A stretch of DNA of 64,000 nucleotides from NCBI GenBank assembly GCA_020161935.1, contig JAIUNI010000005.1, positions 1 to 64,000 on the forward strand, given 5' to 3'. Both the position numbers and the translations under genes were made by a program. Each line of letters begins with the position of its first letter. Position 1 is the first letter of the stretch. This stretch comes from Chloroflexota bacterium. GTDB lineage: Bacteria > Chloroflexota > Anaerolineae > Aggregatilineales > Phototrophicaceae. The notes beneath the pieces are model-generated. The model was not told the DNA's origin and made no database searches. It was given only the letters and a program-made list of their open reading frames with translations. Shown here piece after piece: positions 7,648 through 15,830 of this stretch.

Positions 7648-10056
7648 ATGAGCAACATGGCATATTCTATTCGGAAGGCAGCAGTGATCGGCTCCGGCAC
7701 GATGGGCAGCGGTATTGCGACCCTGCTGGCGGCAGTCGGGGTTGATACGACACTGATGGACATCCCCGCGAAGGATACGCAGCCGGGGGATAAGCCGGCA
7801 AAACGTAACGCGATTGTGCTGGATAACCTGAAGAAAGCGCAGTCGTCACGACCGCCGCAGGTATTTGCCGCCTCGGACGTTGAGAAAATCCGCGTGGGGA
7901 ATATTGACGACAACCTCGATTGGTTGGGTGAGGTTGATTGGATTATCGAGGTGGTGGTTGAGAAGCTGGACGTGAAGCGTAGTCTGATGGGGAAGGTGGC
8001 GGAAGTTGCCCGACCGGACGCGATCATTACCACGAACACCTCGGGTATTCCGATACACTCGATTGCCGAAGGGATGGGCGAAGGTTTCGCCAAGCGGTTT
8101 ATGGGGACACACTTTTTTAACCCGCCGCGCCATCTGCATCTGCTGGAAGTGATTCCACTGCCGGAAACCGACCCCGAAGCCGTGAAGTACATGGTGGAGT
8201 TCGGGACGCGCGTGCTGGGCAAGGGCGTGGTGATCTGCAAGGACAAGCCGAACTTCATTGGCAACCGCTTCATGACGATGGCGGGGATGCAGGTGATGAA
8301 CTATGTGGTGGAAAACGGTTTTACGGTCGAGGAAGTGGACATTCTGACGGGGCCGTTGATCGGGCATCCCAAGACGGCGACCTTCCGGCTGAACGATCTC
8401 GTCGGGTTCGATATTGTGGTACACGTGGCGGAAAACCTGTACGACGTGATACCGGACGACCCCGCGCGGGAAGTGCTGCACAACGAGAAAACAGCCGCGC
8501 TCAGTCAGAAGATGGTTGAGAAGAAGTGGCTGGGTAACAAGACCGGCATCGGGTTCTATAAGACGGTGAAGGGGGCCGGTGGCGAGAAGGAATTCTGGCC
8601 GTTGAACCTTGAAACGATGGAACACGAAGCGCCCGTTAAACCGCGCTTTGAGAGTGTTACCAAGCACCGGAAAGTCGAGCCGCTGGGCGAACGTATCCGG
8701 CTGCTGATTAATGAACAAGATCGCGCTGGTCAATTCTTGTGGCACATGCACGCTTTCTATCTGGCGTACGCCTCCAACCGCGTGCCGGAAATTACCGATA
8801 CGCTGGTGAACGTGGATAACGCACAGAAGTGGGGTTTCGCCCACGAGATGGGGCCGTTCGAAATCTGGGATGCGATTGGTGTGGCGGAGACGATCCCCAC
8901 GTTCGAGGCGGCAGGCTATCCGGTAGCAGACTGGGTGAAGCAGATGGTGGCGACCGGCCACCCGACGTTCTACCAGCGCGACGCGAACGGACAGGTCATT
9001 GGTTATTACAGCGCGTTTAAATCCGACTATCTCCCGCTGGAGTCGGATAAGCGCGAGATCAGCGTTGCGGCATTGAAGGCCAACAAGAAGGAAGTGGCTA
9101 AGAACGGCAGCGGCAGCGTGATTGACATGGGCGACGGCGTGGCGCTGTTCGAGTTCCACAGTCAAGCCTACACGATTGATGCCGACTTAGTGGAAATGGG
9201 TTATAAGGCGCTCGACCTGCTCAAGAGTGATTTTGACGCGCTGGTGGTGGGGCACGACGGCGAACGCTTCTGCATCGGGGCGAACGTGTTTATGGTGGTG
9301 ATGGCGGTGCAAAGCGGCTTGATGGATCAGCTTGATGGGTCGATCAAGGCGCTGCAAGATTTGGGTACGGCGATGCGCTACCACAGCAAGCCGGTCGTTA
9401 CCGCGCCCTTCAATATGGCGCTGGGCGGCGGGGCTGAACTGCTGATGTCCGGCACGAAAACTGTGGCTCACGGCGAACTTTATGCGGGGTTGGTTGAGAT
9501 CGGTGTCGGATTGATACCGGCAGGCGGCGGGTGTAAGGAAATGCTGCGGCGGGTCGTCAGTCCGGTAATGGCTTCGCACCCGAACGCGGACGCACTTCCC
9601 CATCTGCAAAAGGTGTTTGAACAGATCGCCACGGCGAAGGTCAGTACCAGCGCCAAAGAAGCGCGGGATATGGGCTTCCTGAGCGCGGATGACAAGATCG
9701 TGATGAACCGCGACCACCTGCTCGGTGAGGCGAAGAAGGCAGCCTTGCAACTGGCGGACGGTTATACGCCACGGCAGCCGGAGAAAATTTGGGCGGCAGG
9801 GCGGGATGCTTACGCGGCGCTGCTCCTCGGTATCGAGGGCTTCCGCGAGGGTGGGTTCGCGACCGACCACGATGCGCTCATCAGCAAGAAGCTGGCTTAT
9901 GTGCTGACGGGCGGGGCGTTGAGCGAACCGCAGTGGGTGAGCGAGCAGTACATCCTTGATTTGGAGCGCGAGGCGTTCATGAGCCTTGTGACCGAGCCAA
10001 AGACGATGGAGCGGATCGGCTACATGCTGGAGAAGAATAAGCCGCTGCGGAATTAG
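7648..10056 (+). CDS. 3-hydroxyacyl-CoA dehydrogenase / enoyl-CoA hydratase fusion
   Basis: 802 residues. The N-terminal Rossmann domain has VIGSGTMGSGIA (residues ~13-24), THFFNPPRHLHLLEVIP and KDKPNFIGNRF of 3-hydroxyacyl-CoA dehydrogenases; the dehydrogenase C-terminal domain extends to ~430. A crotonase domain follows (~490-700) with GHDGERFCIGAN, FNMALGGGAELLMSG (oxyanion loop) and GLVEIGVGLIPAGGG, which carries the expected catalytic Glu. The dehydrogenase-first order matches FadN-type rather than E. coli FadB-type fusions. It performs the hydration and second oxidation steps of beta-oxidation; the thiolase for the last step is 0.7 kb downstream. Confidence 0.92.
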   Translation: MSNMAYSIRKAAVIGSGTMGSGIATLLAAVGVDTTLMDIPAKDTQPGDKPAKRNAIVLDNLKKAQSSRPPQVFAASDVEKIRVGNIDDNLDWLGEVDWIIEVVVEKLDVKRSLMGKVAEVARPDAIITTNTSGIPIHSIAEGMGEGFAKRFMGTHFFNPPRHLHLLEVIPLPETDPEAVKYMVEFGTRVLGKGVVICKDKPNFIGNRFMTMAGMQVMNYVVENGFTVEEVDILTGPLIGHPKTATFRLNDLVGFDIVVHVAENLYDVIPDDPAREVLHNEKTAALSQKMVEKKWLGNKTGIGFYKTVKGAGGEKEFWPLNLETMEHEAPVKPRFESVTKHRKVEPLGERIRLLINEQDRAGQFLWHMHAFYLAYASNRVPEITDTLVNVDNAQKWGFAHEMGPFEIWDAIGVAETIPTFEAAGYPVADWVKQMVATGHPTFYQRDANGQVIGYYSAFKSDYLPLESDKREISVAALKANKKEVAKNGSGSVIDMGDGVALFEFHSQAYTIDADLVEMGYKALDLLKSDFDALVVGHDGERFCIGANVFMVVMAVQSGLMDQLDGSIKALQDLGTAMRYHSKPVVTAPFNMALGGGAELLMSGTKTVAHGELYAGLVEIGVGLIPAGGGCKEMLRRVVSPVMASHPNADALPHLQKVFEQIATAKVSTSAKEARDMGFLSADDKIVMNRDHLLGEAKKAALQLADGYTPRQPEKIWAAGRDAYAALLLGIEGFREGGFATDHDALISKKLAYVLTGGALSEPQWVSEQYILDLEREAFMSLVTEPKTMERIGYMLEKNKPLRN

Positions 10057-10117
10057 GTGGCTATTAGCGATTAGCTGTTAGCAATTGGCTTTTGGCTGAC
10101 AGATGAAAGGGTTATGT

Positions 10118-10420
10118 ATGCAGGCTATTCAAAGTATCAATGTGATCGCGATTGATCCGAATGTGCGAGGCGGAAGGCCATTTATCATTGGAACTACTAT
10201 CGAAGTATCGGCTCTCGTGATTGCCACGATTGTTCATGGTCAAAGCCCGGAGCAAATCGCAAGCGACTACAAACTTACGTTGACGCAGGTACATGCAACC
10301 CTTGCCTATTACTATGAGCACAAAGCCGAAGTCGATGGATTGATCGAGCAGCGCAGCCAACTTGCTGACCAACTGAAAGAGCAAATCCTTGCCAAGCAGC
10401 ATACGACTTTACGTCGATGA
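10118..10420 (+). CDS. DUF433 antitoxin-like protein
   Basis: 100 residues in the DUF433/VapB-type pattern: NVRGGRPFIIGTTIEVSALV, then GQSPEQIASDY.LTLTQVHATLAYYYEHKAEVD, the winged-helix-like core usually paired with PIN-fold toxins. The ATG at 10118 is preferred over one at 10103 because AAAGGG precedes it at better spacing. Its 3' end overlaps the start of the DUF5615 gene by 32 bases, typical of a toxin-antitoxin operon. The pair sits between two beta-oxidation genes. Confidence 0.82.
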   Translation: MQAIQSINVIAIDPNVRGGRPFIIGTTIEVSALVIATIVHGQSPEQIASDYKLTLTQVHATLAYYYEHKAEVDGLIEQRSQLADQLKEQILAKQHTTLRR

Positions 10421-10724
10421 AAACCTTAGCCCTGAAATTGCCCGGCAACTCAAGCTAAGAGGCGTTGACGCTGTTAGTGTGCGTGATCTTGATTTGCTGG
10501 GCGAGACTGATGATAACCACTTTGTACGCGCATCCAAGATGGGGCGCGTACTGGTTACATCTGACGAAGATTTTCTCATCATGACCAGTACTCAGAGTGA
10601 ACATGCGGGCATCATTTATGGTAAGCAACAAGCTCACTCCATAGGTGATTGGGTAAAAGGGTTAGAACTCATTTGTTTTGTATACAACGCTGACGACATG
10701 AAAAATCGTGTCGAATTTTTGTAA
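10389..10724 (+). CDS. DUF5615 PIN-like toxin
   Basis: 111 residues with acidic residues spaced as in DUF5615/Mut7-C PIN-like nucleases: LYVDENLSPEIARQLKLRG, DLLGETDDNHFVRASKMGR, LVTSDEDFL. It most likely starts at a TTG (10389) inside the antitoxin gene, so translation is coupled. The C-terminus (HSIGDWVKGLELI) also fits the family. RNase activity is expected from the fold but not shown. The next gene, a thiolase, begins 21 bases later. Confidence 0.82.
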   Translation: MPSSIRLYVDENLSPEIARQLKLRGVDAVSVRDLDLLGETDDNHFVRASKMGRVLVTSDEDFLIMTSTQSEHAGIIYGKQQAHSIGDWVKGLELICFVYNADDMKNRVEFL

Positions 10725-10745
10725 GTTAGGATGAGGATAAAAATC

Positions 10746-11930
10746 ATGCGGGAAGCAGTGATTGTGGCGATGAGCCGGACGGCAGTGGGCAAGGCCAAGA
10801 AGGGCGTGACCCAAAACTCGCGTTCGGACGAGATGGCTTCGGTGGTGATTAACGACCTGCTACGGCAGACGGATGGTAAGCTCGACCCGAACGAGATTGA
10901 CGATGTGATTATCGGCTGCGCGATGCCAGAAGGCTCGCAGGGGTTGAACTTCGCACGGGTGATTTCGTTACGGGCGGGTTTGCCGGTTGAAGTGCCGGGG
11001 CAGACCGTCAACCGGTTTTGCTCGAGCGGGTTGCAGAGTATCGCGATGGCAGCCGAGAGCATCATCGCGAACAGCGCGGATGTGATTATCGCGGGTGGTG
11101 CAGAGACGATGTCGCTGGTGCCGATGAGCGGCTTCCAGATCAGCCCGAACCCGTACATGGCCGAGAATGATCCGTACGTGTACATGAGCATGGGGCATAC
11201 GGCGGAACGGGTGGCGGACGAGTTCAACGTGAGCCGCGAGGCGATGGATCAATTCGCGTATGAGAGCCACCAGAAGGCGGCACGGGCGACCGATGCGGGT
11301 ATCTTCAAGGACGAGATCGTCCCGTTTACCGTCGAGGATACGCTTGTCGGTGAGGATGGGAAGCCACAGACGGTATCCGTGCGGTTTGATGAGGACGAAC
11401 ACCTGCGGCGGGAGACGACGGTCGAAGGGCTGGCGAGGCTGAAGCCTGTGTTCCGGCAGGGCGGTCGGGTGACAGCGGGGAACAGCAGCCCACTAAGCGA
11501 CGGGGCGGCGGGTGTGGTCATCATGGAGGCCGGGAAGGCGGCACAGTTGGGGTTGAAGCCTCTGGCGCGGTTCGTGGGCTTTAACGTGGCGGGCGTACGA
11601 CCGGAGATTATGGGCGTGGGGCCGATTAACGCCGTGCCGAAGGTGCTTAAGCGGACAGGGTTGAACATCGACGATATTGATCTGGTTGAGCTGAACGAGG
11701 CGTTCGCGGCACAGGCTATTCCGGTTATCCGCGTATTAGAGATGAACCCGGAGAAGGTGAACGTGAACGGCGGGGCGATTGCAATGGGGCATCCGTTGGG
11801 TTGCACGGGAGCGAAGCTGACCGTTCAGATTATCCATGAGATGAAGCGCCGGAACAGCAAGTACGGTATGGTGACGATGTGCATCGGTGGGGGCATGGGG
11901 GCGGCAGGTATTTTTGAGAACCTGAACTAA
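10746..11930 (+). CDS. Acetyl-CoA acyltransferase (thiolase)
   Basis: 394 residues, standard thiolase length. The nucleophile Cys lies in NRFCSSGLQSIA (~90), the active-site His in GGAIAMGHPLGCTGA (~350), and the second catalytic Cys in CIGGGMGAA near the end. It catalyses thiolytic cleavage of 3-ketoacyl-CoA, completing the pathway laid out upstream. The ATG at 10746 is preferred over one at 10731 because GAGGA lies 7-8 bases before it. FadA-type is likely given the adjacent hydratase/dehydrogenase; an acetoacetyl-CoA thiolase role cannot be excluded. Confidence 0.92.
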   Translation: MREAVIVAMSRTAVGKAKKGVTQNSRSDEMASVVINDLLRQTDGKLDPNEIDDVIIGCAMPEGSQGLNFARVISLRAGLPVEVPGQTVNRFCSSGLQSIAMAAESIIANSADVIIAGGAETMSLVPMSGFQISPNPYMAENDPYVYMSMGHTAERVADEFNVSREAMDQFAYESHQKAARATDAGIFKDEIVPFTVEDTLVGEDGKPQTVSVRFDEDEHLRRETTVEGLARLKPVFRQGGRVTAGNSSPLSDGAAGVVIMEAGKAAQLGLKPLARFVGFNVAGVRPEIMGVGPINAVPKVLKRTGLNIDDIDLVELNEAFAAQAIPVIRVLEMNPEKVNVNGGAIAMGHPLGCTGAKLTVQIIHEMKRRNSKYGMVTMCIGGGMGAAGIFENLN

Positions 11931-12155
11931 CCCCAGAGAAGCCTTTAACGCAAAGGATTTTGAGAAGGGGTTTACCGGTGGTAGACCTCTTTTTGTTTGT
12001 GGCGGTGGTTCCGCCGAAATGGCTGGCGGGATGCCCGGCTGATGCCGCCGAGTTGTCATTTTGTGGCGGCAAGAGTCAGGGAGGCCGGCGCTGAAATGGC
12101 GCTTTTGCGGCAGAAGTACGGGAGCAATCCGCCGCCGTGCCGATTTGGGTGCTGC
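11931..12155. other. Intergenic GC-rich stretch after the thiolase
   Basis: No credible gene. Short recurring words (gccgaaatgg, gctgaaatggcg, tgtggcgg) suggest degenerate or structured repeats adjoining the dispersed inverted repeat that follows. Confidence 0.5.
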
Positions 12156-12560
12156 TGCGGCGGATGTAAGGGGGTGATCTGCCGAAATGCTGCAAGTTAA
12201 GTCGTCAGTCACCAGCTACCAGTCTCCAGTCAAATTCAGTATGCAAGTCATTGAATAATAGCGATCTACAGCATTCGGAAAATTCTTCAAATTCGTCGGA
12301 TTCAGAAGTGTGTTTTGGTGCATTTTACGAGTTTCCGGTTAAGTGATGCTGTTGATGTTGTTGCTGCTGTTGAGAATCACGTATTTTATGTCGGAACTGT
12401 CGCAATTGTCGGTGTGGTCGTGAACGTTTCTCCCTTAAATGTCGGTAATGTCGTCGTTGTCGTCGGCGACATTAGGCGTTTTTGTGTCGGTATGACCACG
12501 GTTGCAGGGTCAATAATGCGGGTGGTTGTGGCGCGAACAGCTTATCTGCTGTCCCTACAC
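12156..12560 (-). repeat. Right copy of the inverted dispersed repeat
   Basis: The reverse complement matches the left edge of the window. 12345-12472 matches 232-358 at roughly 89%, with additional blocks (gaatttgaagaa, tttcggcag...ccgccgc) matching 400-460 after an insertion here. It sits 3' of the thiolase and reads back toward it, mirroring the left copy. Confidence 0.75.
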
Positions 12561-12698
12561 TCTGATACTGTTTGCACTAGGACAGAAACTACCACTTATT
12601 ACGTCAACGATGTCATTCCATTTTAGAACATTTGTATCACGATGTCAAGCGCGACAAATTTGTGCAAAACACAGCCAAATGGAACAAGAAATAAATAT

Positions 12699-12989
12699 TT
12701 ATACAAAGAAAATCGACCTTAAATGAGGCTCATCATGATCCGTAGGCTCAATAAGGTCGTTACTGTCAGAAAACGGATGTACATAAATGCTGATGCGCTG
12801 TCCATGTGCATTTGCCTTGAGTGAAACTTTTTCAATTTGTGGCCTAATTTGCACAAAATTTAGGAAGCGCTGACAGTTAGCGTTTTCAAACCTAATTACG
12901 AAGGTTTCCTGAAAAATACTCACTAAGTATAGCCTAAAAATAGTATTGCTGTAATAATTTCCTTTTAGATAAATGATTTGGTAGATCAT
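12699..12989 (-). CDS. Possible small AT-rich orphan ORF
   Basis: Open frame of 96 codons in an otherwise empty AT-rich interval. The C-terminal two thirds (FVIRFENANCQRFLNF, RISIYVHPFSDSNDLIEP) has balanced protein-like composition, but the start is unclear and no family is recognised. It is divergent from the AIM24 gene. It could be a gene fragment or chance. Confidence 0.25.
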   Translation of the reverse strand: MIYQIIYLKGNYYSNTIFRLYLVSIFQETFVIRFENANCQRFLNFVQIRPQIEKVSLKANAHGQRISIYVHPFSDSNDLIEPTDHDEPHLRSIFFV

Positions 12990-13036
12990 AAGATTGTTTT
13001 ATATGACCGATTTCATTATTAGGAGTAACCATACAG

Positions 13037-13900
13037 ATGTTATCTGATTTCAACAATTCGATAGAGATTATTGAATCTGCTAAGGGAACAGGCGGCTTTT
13101 CGGTTGACGTAATAGCTTATAAGCGTTTAGAAGGAGGGCAAGACATCGTAACGGCTGAATCACTTTTTATGGCGAATCAAGCTGGCATCAAACTGAAGCA
13201 TGTACGAATTAAGTTGTCTAATAGTTCAGCAACTTTAGAACCCGGCGCACTATATTTTATGAAAGGTAATATAAAAATTGAAGCCGCGGCAGGAGGTTCG
13301 GGTGGTATTAGTGGGATTGCAAGAGGACTTGCTTCTAAGATGCTCGCTAATGAAACCTTTTTTCGACCCAAATACACAGGAACAGGTGAGATTTATTTAG
13401 AACCTTCTTTCAGCCATTTTATTATTGTCCCACTGAAAGAAAAGCAATCACTTATCGTTGAAAAAGGTATGTATTTCTGTTCCGAGGGTAATGTCGGGGT
13501 TTCTGTTGAGCTAAACAAAAATGTAGCCGCAGGTGCATTTGGTGGCGAGGGATGGTTCCAGACTAAAATTGTTGGCCCGGGTGTTTGTGTATTAGCGTCG
13601 CCAGTTCCTTCTACTGAAATACTGTGTTATGAGCTTCAAAATGAAACTTTACAGGTAGATGGGAATTTTGCCCTTATGAGAACTGATGGAATAAAATTCA
13701 GTGTTAAGAAATCGACAAGAAGCCTTTTAGGATCTGTGGCTTCAGGTGAAGGATTGCTGCAAACTTTCGAAGGAACAGGGAAAGTTTGGATTGCACCAAC
13801 ACAAAGCGTATATTCACAAATCGCTTTTTTGAATGAGCATAACAAATTTATGGATCACAAAGGCGGTTTTAGTACAACAAATTCTTCCAATATTAAATAA
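13037..13900 (+). CDS. AIM24 family protein
   Basis: 287 residues of repeated beta-rich blocks typical of AIM24/TIGR00266-type proteins: LEPGALYFMKGNIKIE, FFRPKYTGTGEIYLEPS, ..GGEGWFQTKIVGPG and SGEGLLQTFEGTGKVWIAP. These form two related barrel halves. The family's biochemical role in bacteria is unclear. AGGAG lies 12 bases before the ATG. Base composition is visibly more AT-rich than the beta-oxidation cluster, and the gene stands alone between repeats, consistent with separate acquisition. Confidence 0.8.
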   Translation: MLSDFNNSIEIIESAKGTGGFSVDVIAYKRLEGGQDIVTAESLFMANQAGIKLKHVRIKLSNSSATLEPGALYFMKGNIKIEAAAGGSGGISGIARGLASKMLANETFFRPKYTGTGEIYLEPSFSHFIIVPLKEKQSLIVEKGMYFCSEGNVGVSVELNKNVAAGAFGGEGWFQTKIVGPGVCVLASPVPSTEILCYELQNETLQVDGNFALMRTDGIKFSVKKSTRSLLGSVASGEGLLQTFEGTGKVWIAPTQSVYSQIAFLNEHNKFMDHKGGFSTTNSSNIK

Positions 13901-13915
13901 TCAATGCGCTATTCC

Positions 13916-13956
13916 CCTTTGGCTTGGCTGGCGAGGTGTTCGCGGAGGCGGAAGGC
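13916..13956. repeat. 41-bp direct repeat of the DUF1801 gene 3' end
   Basis: Identical to 15445-15485, the last codons of the minus-strand DUF1801 gene (cctttggcttggctggcgag onward). Here it is an orphan fragment with no reading frame continuing, so a relic of duplication or rearrangement. Confidence 0.75.
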
Positions 13957-14142
13957 AAACCGACAAAGACGTGGCAGGTTAGCGTTTTCGGTGATGCACC
14001 TCTAAAGAGTTGGTAGTTATTGTTTTGAGTGAGAACTTGCTGATAATTTTCTCGCTTACCAACTCTCTAGCAGGGCATGACCGCGTTTTCAAACCATGCG
14101 ATAATAACCATGATGGCTGGTTATAGCGACGGGGGAATCCGC

Positions 14143-14856
14143 ATGAAACTGGAAATTAACGGCGAGGTCGTATCAGATGAAGTTGACGCTGAGGGCATTA
14201 AAGATGCAATGCACGCTCTGAACGCGGACGGTGAAGCGATTATCGTGCTTACGGAGCGCGAGGGTGTGTTTTTACAGGCGGCAGGAACACCCACGACTGG
14301 CTTTGTTATGGGTTATCACAATGGGGCGACGAGTGAGGAACTGGCGAGTACGAACCAAACATTGAAGCCGATGGCCGTGCTGCGAGCGTTTACGTCGTTT
14401 GCGCGTGGTAACGCGGATTGGCGGGGCAGTATTGGTTGGGAACCATCGGGGGCGTACGTGGCAAAGGCGTACAACTGGCGGGCAACATGGCGACGGATGT
14501 GGCCTTTATACGTGGGACTATTATTCTTCACGATTGCGATTGTGCCGCTGGCAATGGCAACGAAATCGGTCATTGACCAAGTGGTTTTTAAGCCCTTGTG
14601 TGAACAGGACAGTGGGCGTACTTTCAGCCATTTCCAACAGGGCAGCGGTAACGGAAATGTTTCGACCCCCTTTACGCCGGGGACATGCTGGTATGAGGGT
14701 GGCGAGAATATTACCTTGCGGACGCTTCAGGAAGGCGCGGATTTGATTGATCTGGTGGCGAAGATTGCACAAGTGGTTGTGCCGATTATCGTGATCGTGG
14801 TGATCGAGCTTGTGGGATTCCTATTATGGCGTGGAAGGAAATATATGGCAGCATGA
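14143..14856 (+). CDS. Unknown membrane protein with two TM segments
   Basis: 237 residues, family not recognised. The N-terminal ~110 residues are soluble (MKLEINGEVVSDEVDAEGIK, a possible small domain). A TM helix follows at ~133-153 (PLYVGLLFFTIAIVPLAM), then an exported loop with two Cys (FKPLCEQDSG and GTCWYEGG), and a second TM helix near the C-terminus (VVPIIVIVVIELVGFLLW). The ATG at 14143 has GGGGGA upstream and is preferred over 14077. Confidence 0.65.
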   Translation: MKLEINGEVVSDEVDAEGIKDAMHALNADGEAIIVLTEREGVFLQAAGTPTTGFVMGYHNGATSEELASTNQTLKPMAVLRAFTSFARGNADWRGSIGWEPSGAYVAKAYNWRATWRRMWPLYVGLLFFTIAIVPLAMATKSVIDQVVFKPLCEQDSGRTFSHFQQGSGNGNVSTPFTPGTCWYEGGENITLRTLQEGADLIDLVAKIAQVVVPIIVIVVIELVGFLLWRGRKYMAA

Positions 14857-15030
14857 ATGTTAAGTTTAACTTTGTATTATGTAGGTGTCTTTATTCGGCT
14901 GTTGCTAGATGGGGAACACCCGCATCATGCCATATTCTACAATTTCATTTAGCTTAGAGTTTTTAACATTTAGGAATGCGTAAGCACACAGGTAGTTTTA
15001 TTAATGGGAAATTGATTGAAAGAATATACT

Positions 15031-15396
15031 ATGTCGGATCATCCAAATGCTCGCACCGTTGCTGAACTCGAAAAAATGATAACTGGAATGCAATTTTTGG
15101 TTGACCATCCCAGAATGCAACAACGAAACTGGGTGGCATCTGGTAAAAAATGGTTACCTATTTTGCACCATGCTGTTGAAGATCTTCAACGGGAGACAAA
15201 ACACAATGATTTTGTTGCCGAGTCCTATCAAGAGATACTAGCTGCACTAGAGAGAGTCGGACTACGCCTTATTAAACGTGATAATATGAGTTGGGGATAC
15301 AGTTGGCATGATGATGTAGCCATTGGTGCATTTGTATCACGTAGTGCAGCACTTGAAGCAGCATTGCGAGAACGAATTGGAACTATTCATACCTAG
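15031..15396 (+). CDS. Small hypothetical protein
   Basis: 121 residues, soluble, mostly helical, Trp- and His-containing (KKWLPILHHAVEDLQ, MSWGYSWHDDVAIGAFVSR). No family recognised. The ATG at 15031 is more likely than a TTG at 15016. It is isolated between the membrane orphan and the convergent DUF1801 gene, in AT-richer sequence than its neighbours. Confidence 0.55.
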   Translation: MSDHPNARTVAELEKMITGMQFLVDHPRMQQRNWVASGKKWLPILHHAVEDLQRETKHNDFVAESYQEILAALERVGLRLIKRDNMSWGYSWHDDVAIGAFVSRSAALEAALRERIGTIHT

Positions 15397-15437
15397 GTCT
15401 CGTGCAATTCAGGGTTTATAAACCTTAATAGAAATTA

Positions 15438-15812
15438 TTACTCGCCTTTGGCTTGGCTGGCGAGGTGTTCGCGGAGGCGGAAGGCGATGAGGGCGCGGAT
15501 GAGATCGAGGGGCAGCGGTTGGCTGTAGGGGAATTGGATGGTGCCTTTGCCAGAGGTTTTATAGGTGGCGAGTTCGGGGATTTGTTCTTCCATTTCACGG
15601 GTGATGGGATAGAAGCTGACGTGCTTCTTCCATGCGGCGAAGTAGACCAAGTTGCCGTGAAACACGTATGTCGGCATGTTGTATTTGATGGTTTCAGTGG
15701 CCTGCGGGACTTCGGTTTTGACGGTTTGGCGAAGCTGCTGCAAGATTTTTTGGACATCCGATGGGAAGGCGTTGATGTAATCATCGACGTTATTGAATTT
15801 GGGTGCGGCCAT
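15438..15812 (-). CDS. DUF1801 / YdhG-like domain protein
   Basis: 124 residues matching DUF1801: N-terminal VDDYINAFPSDVQKILQQLR, then ATETIKYNMPTYVFHGNLVYF, KKHVSFYP and a C-terminal GTIQFPYSQPLPLDLIRALI. The family includes frataxin-fold proteins with proposed iron-related roles; function here is unknown. AAAAGGA precedes the ATG. The stop of the PIG-L gene lies 19 bases upstream on the same strand, suggesting co-transcription. Its last 41 bases recur at 13916-13956. Confidence 0.8.
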   Translation of the reverse strand: MAAPKFNNVDDYINAFPSDVQKILQQLRQTVKTEVPQATETIKYNMPTYVFHGNLVYFAAWKKHVSFYPITREMEEQIPELATYKTSGKGTIQFPYSQPLPLDLIRALIAFRLREHLASQAKGE

Positions 15813-15830
15813 TTGGGAAGTCCTTTTGGG

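Noticed and set aside
7846..9165. 439-codon minus-strand frame opposite the hydratase/dehydrogenase fusion
   Set aside because: His/Arg-rich shadow of a strongly supported plus-strand gene, produced by high third-position GC.
12315..12626. 103-codon Val-rich plus-strand frame
   Set aside because: Lies in the dispersed repeat; composition comes from tgtcg simple sequence.
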